Below are positions 8,980 to 16,695 of a stretch of DNA of 55,569 nucleotides, in pieces. The stretch spans positions 1-55,569 of the forward strand of contig JBJHBG010000012.1 of the NCBI GenBank assembly GCA_050485385.1. Direction: 5' to 3'. A program made the translations under genes and the position numbers. The stretch comes from RECO01 sp050485385. Its GTDB lineage: Bacteria > Pseudomonadota > Alphaproteobacteria > Geminicoccales > Geminicoccaceae. Each line of letters begins with the position of its first letter. Position 1 is the stretch's first letter. The notes under the pieces are model-generated. The model made no database searches, was not told the origin of the DNA, and saw only the letters and a list, made by a program, of their open reading frames with translations.

Positions 8980-10133
8980 GCCGCAGCCTCCCCTGACTGG
9001 AGCCCGGCCAGCGTCAGGATACGGCCGACCACGGCGTCCCAGCCGTGATCGGCCACGGCACGGGCGCGGCCCGCGGCACCCAGCCGTGCGGCCTGCCCCG
9101 GATGCAGGGCGAGCCTGCGCAACGCCGCTGCCAAGCTGCCGGAGTCGTCGGGCGGGCAGAGCAACCCATCGGTGCCGTCGCGCACGACCTCCGGCAGATG
9201 TCCGATCCGACTGGCGACCACCGGCAGACCGCAAGCCATGTACTCGTAGAGCTTGAGTGGCGAGAAATAGAAGGGCTGCCCGGCGCTGTAGGGCGCAACG
9301 CCGACGCTCATCCGGTGCATCAGCCGCGGAACCTCGTTCGCCGCAACCGCGCCGGTGAGGACGGCATGGTCCATCAGCCCCCTGGACCTCAGCCCGGCCT
9401 CCAAGGCGCTTCGGCCAGGCCCATCGCCGACGATCAGCAGCCGCGCCGAGGGTACCGTCTGCACCAGGAGCGCGAAGGCGCCGACCAGGGTGGCGAGGTC
9501 GTGCCAAGGCTTCAGCGTGCCGACGAAGCCGACGGTGAACCGGGCGGGCGGCTCCGCGGCGGGGACGAAGCGGCGGGCGTCGACGCCGTTCGACACGACG
9601 TGAACCCGCCCCTGCGCCTCGGCGAAGCCCTCCAGGTACGCGGCGACGGCAGGCGACACGGCAATCAGGGTGTCGGCCTGGGCGAAGGCCCGCCTGGCCG
9701 CCCGTTCCGCGGTGTCCGGCATCGGCAGAACCCGCGTGCGGGCCTGTTCTTCCAGAAGGGGCGCGTTCACTTCCAGCACGTGGGCGGCGCCGGTGGCCCG
9801 GGTCCGGCGCATGGCCGCCCAGCTCCAAAGCGCATGACGCTGGTAGACGAGATCGAACGGCCCCGCCTCGGCGAGCAGCCGGCGCGTGACCCGGTTCGCG
9901 GCGAGTGCCGCGCGCGCCCGATCCTCGGCGTCGCCGTGCTCGGGGATGGGGATGCGGTGCAGTTCCACGCCGGCAAGGTCTGCCGGTGCCGCGCCGCCGG
10001 TACGTGCCGCGATCAAGGTCACCCGCGCCCCTCGGCGACGGAAGGCGCGCACGACCTCGCGGACGTGGTTCGCCGCCCCCTTGCAGCCGAACACCGGGAT
10101 ACCCGCATCGGCGCAGACATAGGCCACGCGCAT
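8976..10133 (-). CDS. Glycosyltransferase family 4-like protein
   Basis: A 385-residue GT-B enzyme that would transfer a sugar from a nucleotide donor at the cytoplasmic membrane. The N-terminal acceptor domain starts MRVAYVCADAGIPVFGCKGA. The donor half shows VHVVSNGVDARRF, VGFVGTLKPWHD and LLIVGDGPG, then the PLKLYEYMACGLPVVAS block with the family Glu. The ATG at 10133 overlaps the TGA of the upstream glycosyltransferase by one base (TGATG), and its own stop overlaps the GTG of the ABC exporter. This tight packing supports one transcript. Donor and acceptor are unknown. Confidence 0.88.
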   Translation of the reverse strand: MRVAYVCADAGIPVFGCKGAANHVREVVRAFRRRGARVTLIAARTGGAAPADLAGVELHRIPIPEHGDAEDRARAALAANRVTRRLLAEAGPFDLVYQRHALWSWAAMRRTRATGAAHVLEVNAPLLEEQARTRVLPMPDTAERAARRAFAQADTLIAVSPAVAAYLEGFAEAQGRVHVVSNGVDARRFVPAAEPPARFTVGFVGTLKPWHDLATLVGAFALLVQTVPSARLLIVGDGPGRSALEAGLRSRGLMDHAVLTGAVAANEVPRLMHRMSVGVAPYSAGQPFYFSPLKLYEYMACGLPVVASRIGHLPEVVRDGTDGLLCPPDDSGSLAAALRRLALHPGQAARLGAAGRARAVADHGWDAVVGRILTLAGLQSGEAAA

Positions 10134-11386
10134 CAGGCCGCTCCCCGGAGCGCCGGTTCGCCACGGGCGATGGCGAGGTCGAACAGGTCGCGCAGGCGCC
10201 GGGTGTTCACGTCGATGTCGAAGTCTCGCTCCAGCCGCGCGCGGGCCGCGACCGAGAGGCGCCGCCGAAGATCGTGGTCGCGCAACAGCCGCGCCATCCC
10301 GTCGGCGAGGGTGTCGGGATCGCCCTCGGGTACGATCACGCCGGTCTCGCCGTGGCGGACGAGTTCCGGAATGCCCGTCACGTCGGTGGCGATGCAGGGG
10401 GTGCCGACCGCCATGGCTTCGAGCAGCACGGTCGGCAGCCCGTCGCGGTTGCCGTCCTCGCCGACGACGCAAGGGGCAGCGAGCATGGCCGCCCCGCGCA
10501 TGCACGCGATCACCTCGCCCTGGGGCCGCGGGCCATCGAGTACTGCCCGATCCCGCAGACCGCTCCGCTCGATCTGGTCACGGAGATTGGCTTCCTCGGG
10601 TCCGTTGCCGACGATGCGCAGCGTGAAGTCGACGCCGCGCTCCAGCAGCAGTCGTGCCGCTTCGACCAGCACGTGGAAGCCTTTCTTCTCGATCAGCCTG
10701 CCGACCGCCAGGATCTCGCGGGCGGTCGGCACGGGTTCGCGCCACAGCAGGCAGGAGAGATCGAGGCCGTTGTAGATGAGGTCGACGTGCGCCGCGTCGG
10801 CCGCGAAGCGCTCGCGCAGATGCCGCAGGTTGTAGTCGGAGATCGTGACGACCGCGGCAGCATCGCGCAGCTTCACGTCGAGGTTCACCGGCTCGTCGTA
10901 GCGGAAATAGATGTCCTTCGCGTGCGCCGTGAAGCTGTAGGTGATGCCGGTGAAGCGGGCGGCAAGCCGTGCCACCGTCGTTGCGACGGTGCCGAAATGC
11001 GCGTGCAGGTGATCGATGCCCCGCGCGTCGATCTCCAGCGCCAGCGCCAGCGCCTGCGCGAGATCGTCGATGTCCGTATCGCTGGTCCGATCGAGCGCCT
11101 GCCAGAAGCCGGGGAGACGGCGGCCAGCTTCTGCCAGTTGCGCCCAGAATGCCGGCGCGCTGCGCATCTTCTCCGGGATGCGGACGACGGGTGACCGTAC
11201 TCGGCCGAGCACGTCCTGGAAGTGGGTCTCGGCCACGGGGCGCAGTGCGAAGATGTCGATGGCGAGACCGGCCCGTTCGTGCGCCAGGATCTCGTGCACG
11301 ACGAAGGTCTCGGAGAAACGCGGGTACCGCTTCAGCACGTAGCCGATGCGTGGGCGGCGGCGGTCGATCGATCGGGTGACGGTCAT
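10133..11386 (-). CDS. Glycosyltransferase family 4 protein
   Basis: A 417-residue GT-B glycosyltransferase. The N-terminal half includes RIGYVLKRYPRFSETFV and HLHAHFGTVA, common in colanic-acid and exopolysaccharide transferases. The C-terminal donor site has LIYNGLDL, ILAVGRLIEKKGFHVL, LRIVGNGPEE and GLPTVLLEAMAVGTPCIATD, with the conserved Glu. GGAGA precedes the ATG. It lies 28 bases after the preceding gene and is joined by a one-base overlap to the next transferase, so the two probably add consecutive sugars. Linkage and substrate cannot be read from sequence. Confidence 0.9.
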   Translation of the reverse strand: MTVTRSIDRRRPRIGYVLKRYPRFSETFVVHEILAHERAGLAIDIFALRPVAETHFQDVLGRVRSPVVRIPEKMRSAPAFWAQLAEAGRRLPGFWQALDRTSDTDIDDLAQALALALEIDARGIDHLHAHFGTVATTVARLAARFTGITYSFTAHAKDIYFRYDEPVNLDVKLRDAAAVVTISDYNLRHLRERFAADAAHVDLIYNGLDLSCLLWREPVPTAREILAVGRLIEKKGFHVLVEAARLLLERGVDFTLRIVGNGPEEANLRDQIERSGLRDRAVLDGPRPQGEVIACMRGAAMLAAPCVVGEDGNRDGLPTVLLEAMAVGTPCIATDVTGIPELVRHGETGVIVPEGDPDTLADGMARLLRDHDLRRRLSVAARARLERDFDIDVNTRRLRDLFDLAIARGEPALRGAA

Positions 11387-11414
11387 GTCCGGTCTCCAGG
11401 GCCGTGCTAGGCGT

Positions 11415-12611
11415 TCATGCGACGTTGGCGAGATGACGCTCGGGCCTGCCGATCAGAGCGGCGGCACACGACACGGCCCGGTCGAGGCCGCCGAAGTCGA
11501 GTGGGTTGCCCGATGGTCGAAAGGGTCGGACGAGCCGCTCGGCCAGGGTCGCTGGGACGAGCGTTGCCGGGTCGATGGTTTCCACCAGGCCGAGGGCCGC
11601 GAGGCGCTCCGCACGGATCGCCTGCTCGCGACGCGGCGCGACGCGCGGCACGATCAAGGTCGGCTTCGCCAAGGCGAGCGCCTCGATCGTCGTGTTGTAC
11701 CCCCCCATGCAGACGATGCGTTCGGCGCGCGCCATCAGCAGCATGCCTTCGCTCACGGCGTCCAGCACGGTCATGTCGGGGCGCGTGGCGGCGGCCGTGC
11801 GGACCCGAGCGCGAACGTCGGTGGGGGCCATCGCACCGAGCACGATCACCCCACGCCGTCCCGCGGGCATCGCGGTCTTGACGAAGGCCTCGGTCAGCGC
11901 CGCGCCGTCCTCGCCGCCCCCCGCGACACAAAGGATGAACGGCTCCTCCGCCGCCTGCGGCGTTTCGTTCAACACGAGCGCGAGCCGTCCGAGGGGGTCG
12001 AGATACCCCAGATGCTCCACGCGCTCACCGAGGCCCGAGCCGAAGCCGTACTCCTCGGCTGGCCGGCAGATGCGCGGATCGCCGTAGACCCAGACAGCGT
12101 CGAAGTAGCGGCGCATCGCCTCGTAGTTGCGGCGGCGCCACCACTGCCGCCGAACCGTTGCGGCATCGTCGAGGATGTCGCGCAGACCGAGGACGACCCG
12201 GGTTCGCCCGGTGCGGCGGAGATCGCGCAGCACCGGCGTCAGTTCGCCTTCGGCCCCGCGCGGCACGTTGTCGACCACGAGAAGGTCGGGCCGAAAGCTG
12301 GCGAGGGCGGCGCTGATGATGTCGGCCCTCAAGGCGGCGTGCGCCTTGGCTTCGCTCTTCAGGGCACGCGGCACGTAGCCGCCCGTCGGCAGCTTGCGCC
12401 AGCCGGGGAGGGTCAGCACGTCGACCCCGTCCGGCAGGGCGAAGCGCCCGGAATCGCGCAGCCCCGACAGCATCAACACCGACGCGGCGAGCGGCGGCGC
12501 CGCGAAGGCCTGTGCGAGAAGCAGGTTTCGCCGAAAATGGCCGACGCCCATGGTGTCGTGCGAGTAGAGTGCGATGCGTGGCGCGTCGTCGTGGCATCGG
12601 GCGTCGTGCAT
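11415..12611 (-). CDS. Predicted glycosyltransferase, COG4671/MurG-like
   Basis: A 398-residue GT-B protein of the type annotated as predicted glycosyltransferase, related in its C-terminal half to MurG (GT28). Features include YSHDTMGVGHFRRNLLLA near the N-terminus, VLGLRDILDD in the middle, and MGGYNTTIEALALAKPTLIV with RREQAIRAERLAALGL at the donor site. It is the first gene of the minus-strand glycan locus, with GAAGGAG before its ATG and a divergent intergenic region upstream. It may prime or extend the glycan. The family is clear and the substrate unknown. Confidence 0.85.
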   Translation of the reverse strand: MHDARCHDDAPRIALYSHDTMGVGHFRRNLLLAQAFAAPPLAASVLMLSGLRDSGRFALPDGVDVLTLPGWRKLPTGGYVPRALKSEAKAHAALRADIISAALASFRPDLLVVDNVPRGAEGELTPVLRDLRRTGRTRVVLGLRDILDDAATVRRQWWRRRNYEAMRRYFDAVWVYGDPRICRPAEEYGFGSGLGERVEHLGYLDPLGRLALVLNETPQAAEEPFILCVAGGGEDGAALTEAFVKTAMPAGRRGVIVLGAMAPTDVRARVRTAAATRPDMTVLDAVSEGMLLMARAERIVCMGGYNTTIEALALAKPTLIVPRVAPRREQAIRAERLAALGLVETIDPATLVPATLAERLVRPFRPSGNPLDFGGLDRAVSCAAALIGRPERHLANVA

Positions 12612-12936
12612 CGTGGCTCCTTCTCATCGGTTCGTGTCGTCGCCTTGGTCGCGGCCGCGTCGCTCGCGCTACCAACGTCCAGGCTGCCAACGTCTTTGAA
12701 GGTGTGACTATTCCGGTCAGTCGCAAATTAGTTTTGCCTAAGAACGCAAGCCGTGCGGCAGTTTCCCTGCGAAAACGAAAAGATTAGATTTGGATTAGAG
12801 CTTGCTATGTTTTGGGAGCGACCTGAGTTGACAGGTGAGGTCGCCTGCAGGCAAAGCCGCCGACGGAGCGTGCCGACGGCGAGGCCGGCCGTCCGGAGCC
12901 GGCCATTTGCGCTGCTCCGACCGGAGTGACGACGAC
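12612..12936. promoter_or_regulatory. Divergent intergenic region between glycan locus and two-component system
   Basis: A gap of 325 bases without a gene. The central part, about 12705-12815, is clearly richer in A and T than its surroundings, as expected for two divergent promoters, but no -35/-10 pair is good enough to call. An inverted repeat at 12818-12844 is listed separately. Position suggests that the glycan locus and the kinase-regulator pair are controlled from here, perhaps by that regulator. Confidence 0.45.
12818..12844. promoter_or_regulatory. Inverted repeat, possible operator
   Basis: GCGACCT and AGGTCGC are separated by 13 bases, with a second nested pair ACCT/AGGT inside. 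It lies about 95 bases before the histidine kinase start in the divergent region. It could be an operator or an RNA hairpin in the kinase leader; sequence alone does not decide. Confidence 0.35.
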
Positions 12937-14547
12937 ATGACCATCAGGGCCAGGATCAACCTCGTGCACGGCATGGTCGCCGTGGCGGTGCTGGCGTTCT
13001 GCGCCGCCCTCCTCGTGATCCTCGATGCGGCCGACGACCGCCGGCGGCACCTCGTGGACTCCTACGACCAGCTGCGCGGCATCGACGCGGTGTCGAGCCG
13101 CGCCAACCGCTATTCCGAGCAGATCGCCGAGCTCTTCGTCTTCGGCGCGACCGGTGTCGAGGATCTCGACACCGCGTACGCTGCGCTCGTCGGCTCGATC
13201 GTGCAGCTGCGCGAGATGGTCGACAGGGAGGCTGCCGACAACGACGATCCGGGCGAAGCGGTGGCCGTGCGCGCCGCGCAGCAGGCGGTGACACGGATGG
13301 CGGCGGTCGCCGCCGAGATGGACGTGGTTGGCAGCGAGGTGCTGGCGCTCATCCAGGCAGGCCAAATCGGCGCCGCTTCCCAGTTGTTCGACCAGCGGAT
13401 CGAGAGCGACTTCGACCGACAGATGAAGGGTCTCATCGCCGAGGCCCTGGAGCGCGAGCAGGCGCAGGTCGAGCGGATCGTCGCGGCAGGCAACGACCTT
13501 GCGAGCCAGGCTCGGAATCTGAGCCTCGCGCTCGCGGTCGCCGTGGTCGGCATCGTCGGTGCGGCGGCGATGTTCTTCAGCCGCAACATCTCACAACCGA
13601 TCACGGAGCTGACCGCCACGGCGGACGCGATCGGTCGCGGCGAGCTGGTGCGTGCGGCCGCGGTTGGTGGAGGCGAGCTGGGCCGGCTCGCAGAGCGCTT
13701 CAACGTCATGTCGGCGGAGGTCGCACGCCAACGCACGGCGTTGTTGCGGGCGAAGGCGACACTGGAGGACACCGTGGCCGAGCGCACCCAGGAGCTGTCC
13801 GCACGGTCGGCGGACCTGGAGGCGGCCAATGCGCGCCTGCGCGCCTTGGAATCCGCGCGCACCCAGTTCTTTGCCGAGATCAGTCACGAACTGCGCACCC
13901 CGCTCACGGTGATCCGCACCGAGGCCGAGGTCGCACTCCGCGGGAGCCGGTGCGATCCCGAGGCGCTGCGCGCCGCGCTCGACATCGCCGGCCGCAAGGC
14001 GAAACAGATGAGCGCCCTGGTGGACGACCTGCTCTTTCTCGCCCGCTCCGACACGGCCGAATGGCGGATGACGGCCGCGGAGATTGCGCTCCAGGACGTC
14101 GTTGGCGACGTGCTCTCCGACGGCCGGGCATTGGCGCGGCCCGACGGCGTGACGCTCCGGGCCATACAACCCGAGACGCCGTTGCACGTTCGGGGCGACG
14201 CCGGCCGTCTGCGGCAAGTCCTGCTGATCATTCTCGACAACGCGGTCAAGTTCTCGCCCCCACGCGGCACGGTGACGGTGGCACTTACCGCCGAGGACGG
14301 CGAGGCGCGGGTCCGAATCGCCGACGAGGGACCTGGCCTCGACCTGGCCGACGGCGCACGCGCCGTCGACTGTTTCCGCCGCCGTACTTCTCCCATGGCG
14401 GCGCAGGCGCGACAGGGCGCGGGCCTCGGCCTCTCGATCGCAAGGTGGATCGTCGAGAAACACGGCGGCCGAATCGAGTTCGCAAAGCCGGCGGGACGCG
14501 GCGCTGCCGTGGAAGTCCGCCTGCCGCTCGTCGGAGACGTGGCATGA
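12937..14547 (+). CDS. Membrane sensor histidine kinase
   Basis: A 536-residue kinase. It has one membrane helix near residues 8-30, a largely helical periplasmic sensor to about 195 and a second helix at about 198-215. Then come a HAMP domain (SQPITELTATADAIGRGE), a coiled coil and HisKA with the phospho-acceptor His317 in EISHELRTPLTVI. The ATPase domain has the N-box LIILDNAVKFSPP and the G-boxes DEGPGLDL and GAGLGLSIARWIVEKHGG. The F-box is unusual (AVDCFRRR). The ATG at 12937 is preferred over an upstream in-frame ATG at 12835 because it puts the first helix at the N-terminus and follows GGAG. It overlaps the response regulator gene by ATGA. The signal sensed is unknown. Confidence 0.9.
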   Translation: MTIRARINLVHGMVAVAVLAFCAALLVILDAADDRRRHLVDSYDQLRGIDAVSSRANRYSEQIAELFVFGATGVEDLDTAYAALVGSIVQLREMVDREAADNDDPGEAVAVRAAQQAVTRMAAVAAEMDVVGSEVLALIQAGQIGAASQLFDQRIESDFDRQMKGLIAEALEREQAQVERIVAAGNDLASQARNLSLALAVAVVGIVGAAAMFFSRNISQPITELTATADAIGRGELVRAAAVGGGELGRLAERFNVMSAEVARQRTALLRAKATLEDTVAERTQELSARSADLEAANARLRALESARTQFFAEISHELRTPLTVIRTEAEVALRGSRCDPEALRAALDIAGRKAKQMSALVDDLLFLARSDTAEWRMTAAEIALQDVVGDVLSDGRALARPDGVTLRAIQPETPLHVRGDAGRLRQVLLIILDNAVKFSPPRGTVTVALTAEDGEARVRIADEGPGLDLADGARAVDCFRRRTSPMAAQARQGAGLGLSIARWIVEKHGGRIEFAKPAGRGAAVEVRLPLVGDVA

Positions 14548-15230
14548 GCGGGGCGCGCTTGCTGCTCGTCGAGGACGATCCGGACATCGCCTCCGTCCTC
14601 CGCCGCGGCTTGGCGGCCGAGGGCTTCGCCGTCGAGCATGCGGCGACGGCTGGGGCGGCGCTCGCGCTCCTGGCGGAGGCGACCTACCCCCTCGTCGTCA
14701 TCGACCGCATCCTGCCCGATGGCGACGGCGTCGACCTTTGCCGCGAACTGCGCGAGCGGGACGACGGCGCGATGATCCTGCTGCTGACGGCGCGCGACGC
14801 CATTGCCGACCGGGTCGAAGGCCTCAAGGCGGGTGCTGACGATTATCTCACCAAACCCTTCGCCTTCGAGGAATTGCTGGCGCGCATCGAGGCGCTCACC
14901 CGCCGCGCTGTCGGATCGACGCCCAGTGTCGCGACGGCGCCGCTCCAAGTGGCGGATCTCGTCCTCGACCCCGACACGAAGACGGCGCGGCGTGGCGAGC
15001 GGGAGATTACGCTGACCGCTACCGAGTACGCACTGTTGACCTACCTGATGACCCACGCCGGCAGGGTAGCGTCACGGGCGGATATTCTCCGGGAGGTATG
15101 GGGGTACGGCTTCGATCCGGGCACCAACATCGTCGAGGTCTACATCGCCTATCTGCGGCGCAAAGTGGATGCCGACGCCGCGCAACCCCTGATCCGCACG
15201 GTCCGCGGCTTCGGCTACCGGCTCGGGTGA
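14544..15230 (+). CDS. OmpR/PhoB-family response regulator
   Basis: A 228-residue two-domain regulator. The receiver starts LLLVEDDPD with acidic residues 11-12, the phospho-acceptor Asp54 is in VVIDRILPDGDG, and the Lys is in YLTKPF. The winged-helix C-terminal domain shows LTATEYALLTYL and VEVYIAYLRRKVD and ends IRTVRGFGYRLG. Its ATG overlaps the kinase stop, so the two form a cognate pair. Targets are unknown; the divergent glycan locus is the nearest candidate. Confidence 0.93.
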   Translation: MSGARLLLVEDDPDIASVLRRGLAAEGFAVEHAATAGAALALLAEATYPLVVIDRILPDGDGVDLCRELRERDDGAMILLLTARDAIADRVEGLKAGADDYLTKPFAFEELLARIEALTRRAVGSTPSVATAPLQVADLVLDPDTKTARRGEREITLTATEYALLTYLMTHAGRVASRADILREVWGYGFDPGTNIVEVYIAYLRRKVDADAAQPLIRTVRGFGYRLG

Positions 15231-15292
15231 GAGGCGGAAGCCGGCCCGTCCTGCCGCGCGGGGTGGCGAACCGGTGGCGGAGCCTTCCGGGT

Positions 15293-16036
15293 TCAGTGCA
15301 GCCGGTCCAAGGCCGCCCGCTCGGCCTCGCCGACGAGTGGAGCCCCGGCCTCGATGTCCTGGAGATAGACCTCCAACGCTTCCGGGACGCTCGCCGGGGC
15401 GTAGCCGTCCGCCGCGGGCGAATGCACCGCAAAGCGCAATTGCCAACCGGCACGCTCGTGACATGCTATCGCGATCAGTTCCGTCCGGCCGCGCACCTGA
15501 GTGAACTCACGGCACAATGCACCCGTGCCGTCGGCGAACGTGGCGACCATCCGCACGACGGCCCCGTCGCCGAGGGTTTCGATCTCTCCGGTCGTGGCGC
15601 GGCCGATCGCAGCGGCGAGATCGCCGCCGACGGCAAGCGAGACGGCGGGCGGGCCGGCGTCGCGTTGCCCGGCGACATAGCCGCCGACCGAGCCGACGGC
15701 GAGGGCGACCGAGGCGGCCAAGGGCAGCGCCCATCGGGTGAACGGACGCCCGGCCCGCGGGTGCGGCAAGGAGACGACCGTTCCGCCACCCCGTTCCGCT
15801 CGCGTCTGCGCGACCCGCGCCTCGATGGCGGCGCGCAGCGCTGGCGGCACCGGTCGTGCCCCCAAGGGTTCCAGCGCCCCGTGCAGCGCCGCCCTAGTCT
15901 CGCGGAACGCTTGGATGCGCCGCGCGACCGAGGGATCGGATGCAACCGCGGCGGCCACCCTCTCGGCCATGGCGTCGTCCAACTCGCCGTCGGCGAAGGC
16001 CATCAGCGTCTCGTCGGTGAAGTCGGGCGCGGTCAT
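15293..16036 (-). CDS. Membrane anti-sigma factor
   Basis: A 247-residue protein. It has a short cytoplasmic N-terminal domain of the anti-sigma type (FTDETLMAFADGELDDAMAERV), one membrane helix near residues 103-124 (WALPLAASVALAVGSVGGYVAG is the region) and a periplasmic domain of about 120 residues. It starts 32 bases after the ECF sigma gene with AGGAGA before the ATG, the usual sigma/anti-sigma order. It probably holds the sigma factor at the membrane until a periplasmic signal releases it. No zinc-binding HxxxCxxC motif is visible. Confidence 0.82.
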   Translation of the reverse strand: MTAPDFTDETLMAFADGELDDAMAERVAAAVASDPSVARRIQAFRETRAALHGALEPLGARPVPPALRAAIEARVAQTRAERGGGTVVSLPHPRAGRPFTRWALPLAASVALAVGSVGGYVAGQRDAGPPAVSLAVGGDLAAAIGRATTGEIETLGDGAVVRMVATFADGTGALCREFTQVRGRTELIAIACHERAGWQLRFAVHSPAADGYAPASVPEALEVYLQDIEAGAPLVGEAERAALDRLH

Positions 16037-16068
16037 GCGATGTCTCCTGGCTCACCCGGGCAACGCGC

Positions 16069-16566
16069 CTAATCCCCGTTCATTCCCACGGCTTCGGCCA
16101 CCCGGCGTCGGGCGCGCGACAAGCGGCTCATCACGGTCCCCACCGGAATCTCCAGCACCTCGGCCGCTTCGCGGTAGGACAGCTCCTCGACGCAAACCAG
16201 GATCAGCACCTCACGCTGGTCGCGCGGCAGCGTGCCCACGACTTCCCAAACCTGTGCCAGGAGCCGACGCTGCTGGGCCTGCTCGCCGGCCCCCGGCGCG
16301 ACGAGGTCCGTCACCGCGTCCACGTCGAGTTCGGTCCCGCGCGTTCGTCGGCGCCGCAAGCGGTCGTACCAGAGGTTGCGCACGATACGGTAGAGCCAGC
16401 TATCGAGCCGCGTGCCCGGCACGAAGCCGTCGGCAGCGGTCAGCGCCCGCTCGCAGGCACTCTGCACCAGGTCGTCAGCCTCTTCCGCCGAGCGGCACAG
16501 CGCCAATGCGAACCGGCGCACCCGCGGCAGGACGGAGATGATCTCGGTGCCCAAATCGAACGGCAT
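16069..16566 (-). CDS. ECF-family RNA polymerase sigma factor
   Basis: A 165-residue sigma factor with region 2 (RRFALALCRSAEEADDLVQ, then RLDSWLYRIVRNLWYDRLRR) and region 4 (LSYREAAEVLEIPVGTVMSRL). The start at 16566 (MPFDLGTEI) is preferred over an upstream in-frame start at 16683, since it gives the usual ECF length and is preceded by GGAAG. It is followed by its anti-sigma factor and is divergent from the S8 protease gene 129 bases away, so the protease is a likely target or partner. ECF genes are usually self-activated. Confidence 0.9.
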   Translation of the reverse strand: MPFDLGTEIISVLPRVRRFALALCRSAEEADDLVQSACERALTAADGFVPGTRLDSWLYRIVRNLWYDRLRRRRTRGTELDVDAVTDLVAPGAGEQAQQRRLLAQVWEVVGTLPRDQREVLILVCVEELSYREAAEVLEIPVGTVMSRLSRARRRVAEAVGMNGD

Positions 16567-16695
16567 CGGCTTCCAGGCGTGACCCGGCCGGCACGTCGAC
16601 GGACGCGCGGTGGAATGGACATGACCGCCATTCGTTGGCAAGGCAAGCCGTCCCATGCAGCCGCGCTTCTGTCCGGCACGCAACGAAAGGAAGCC

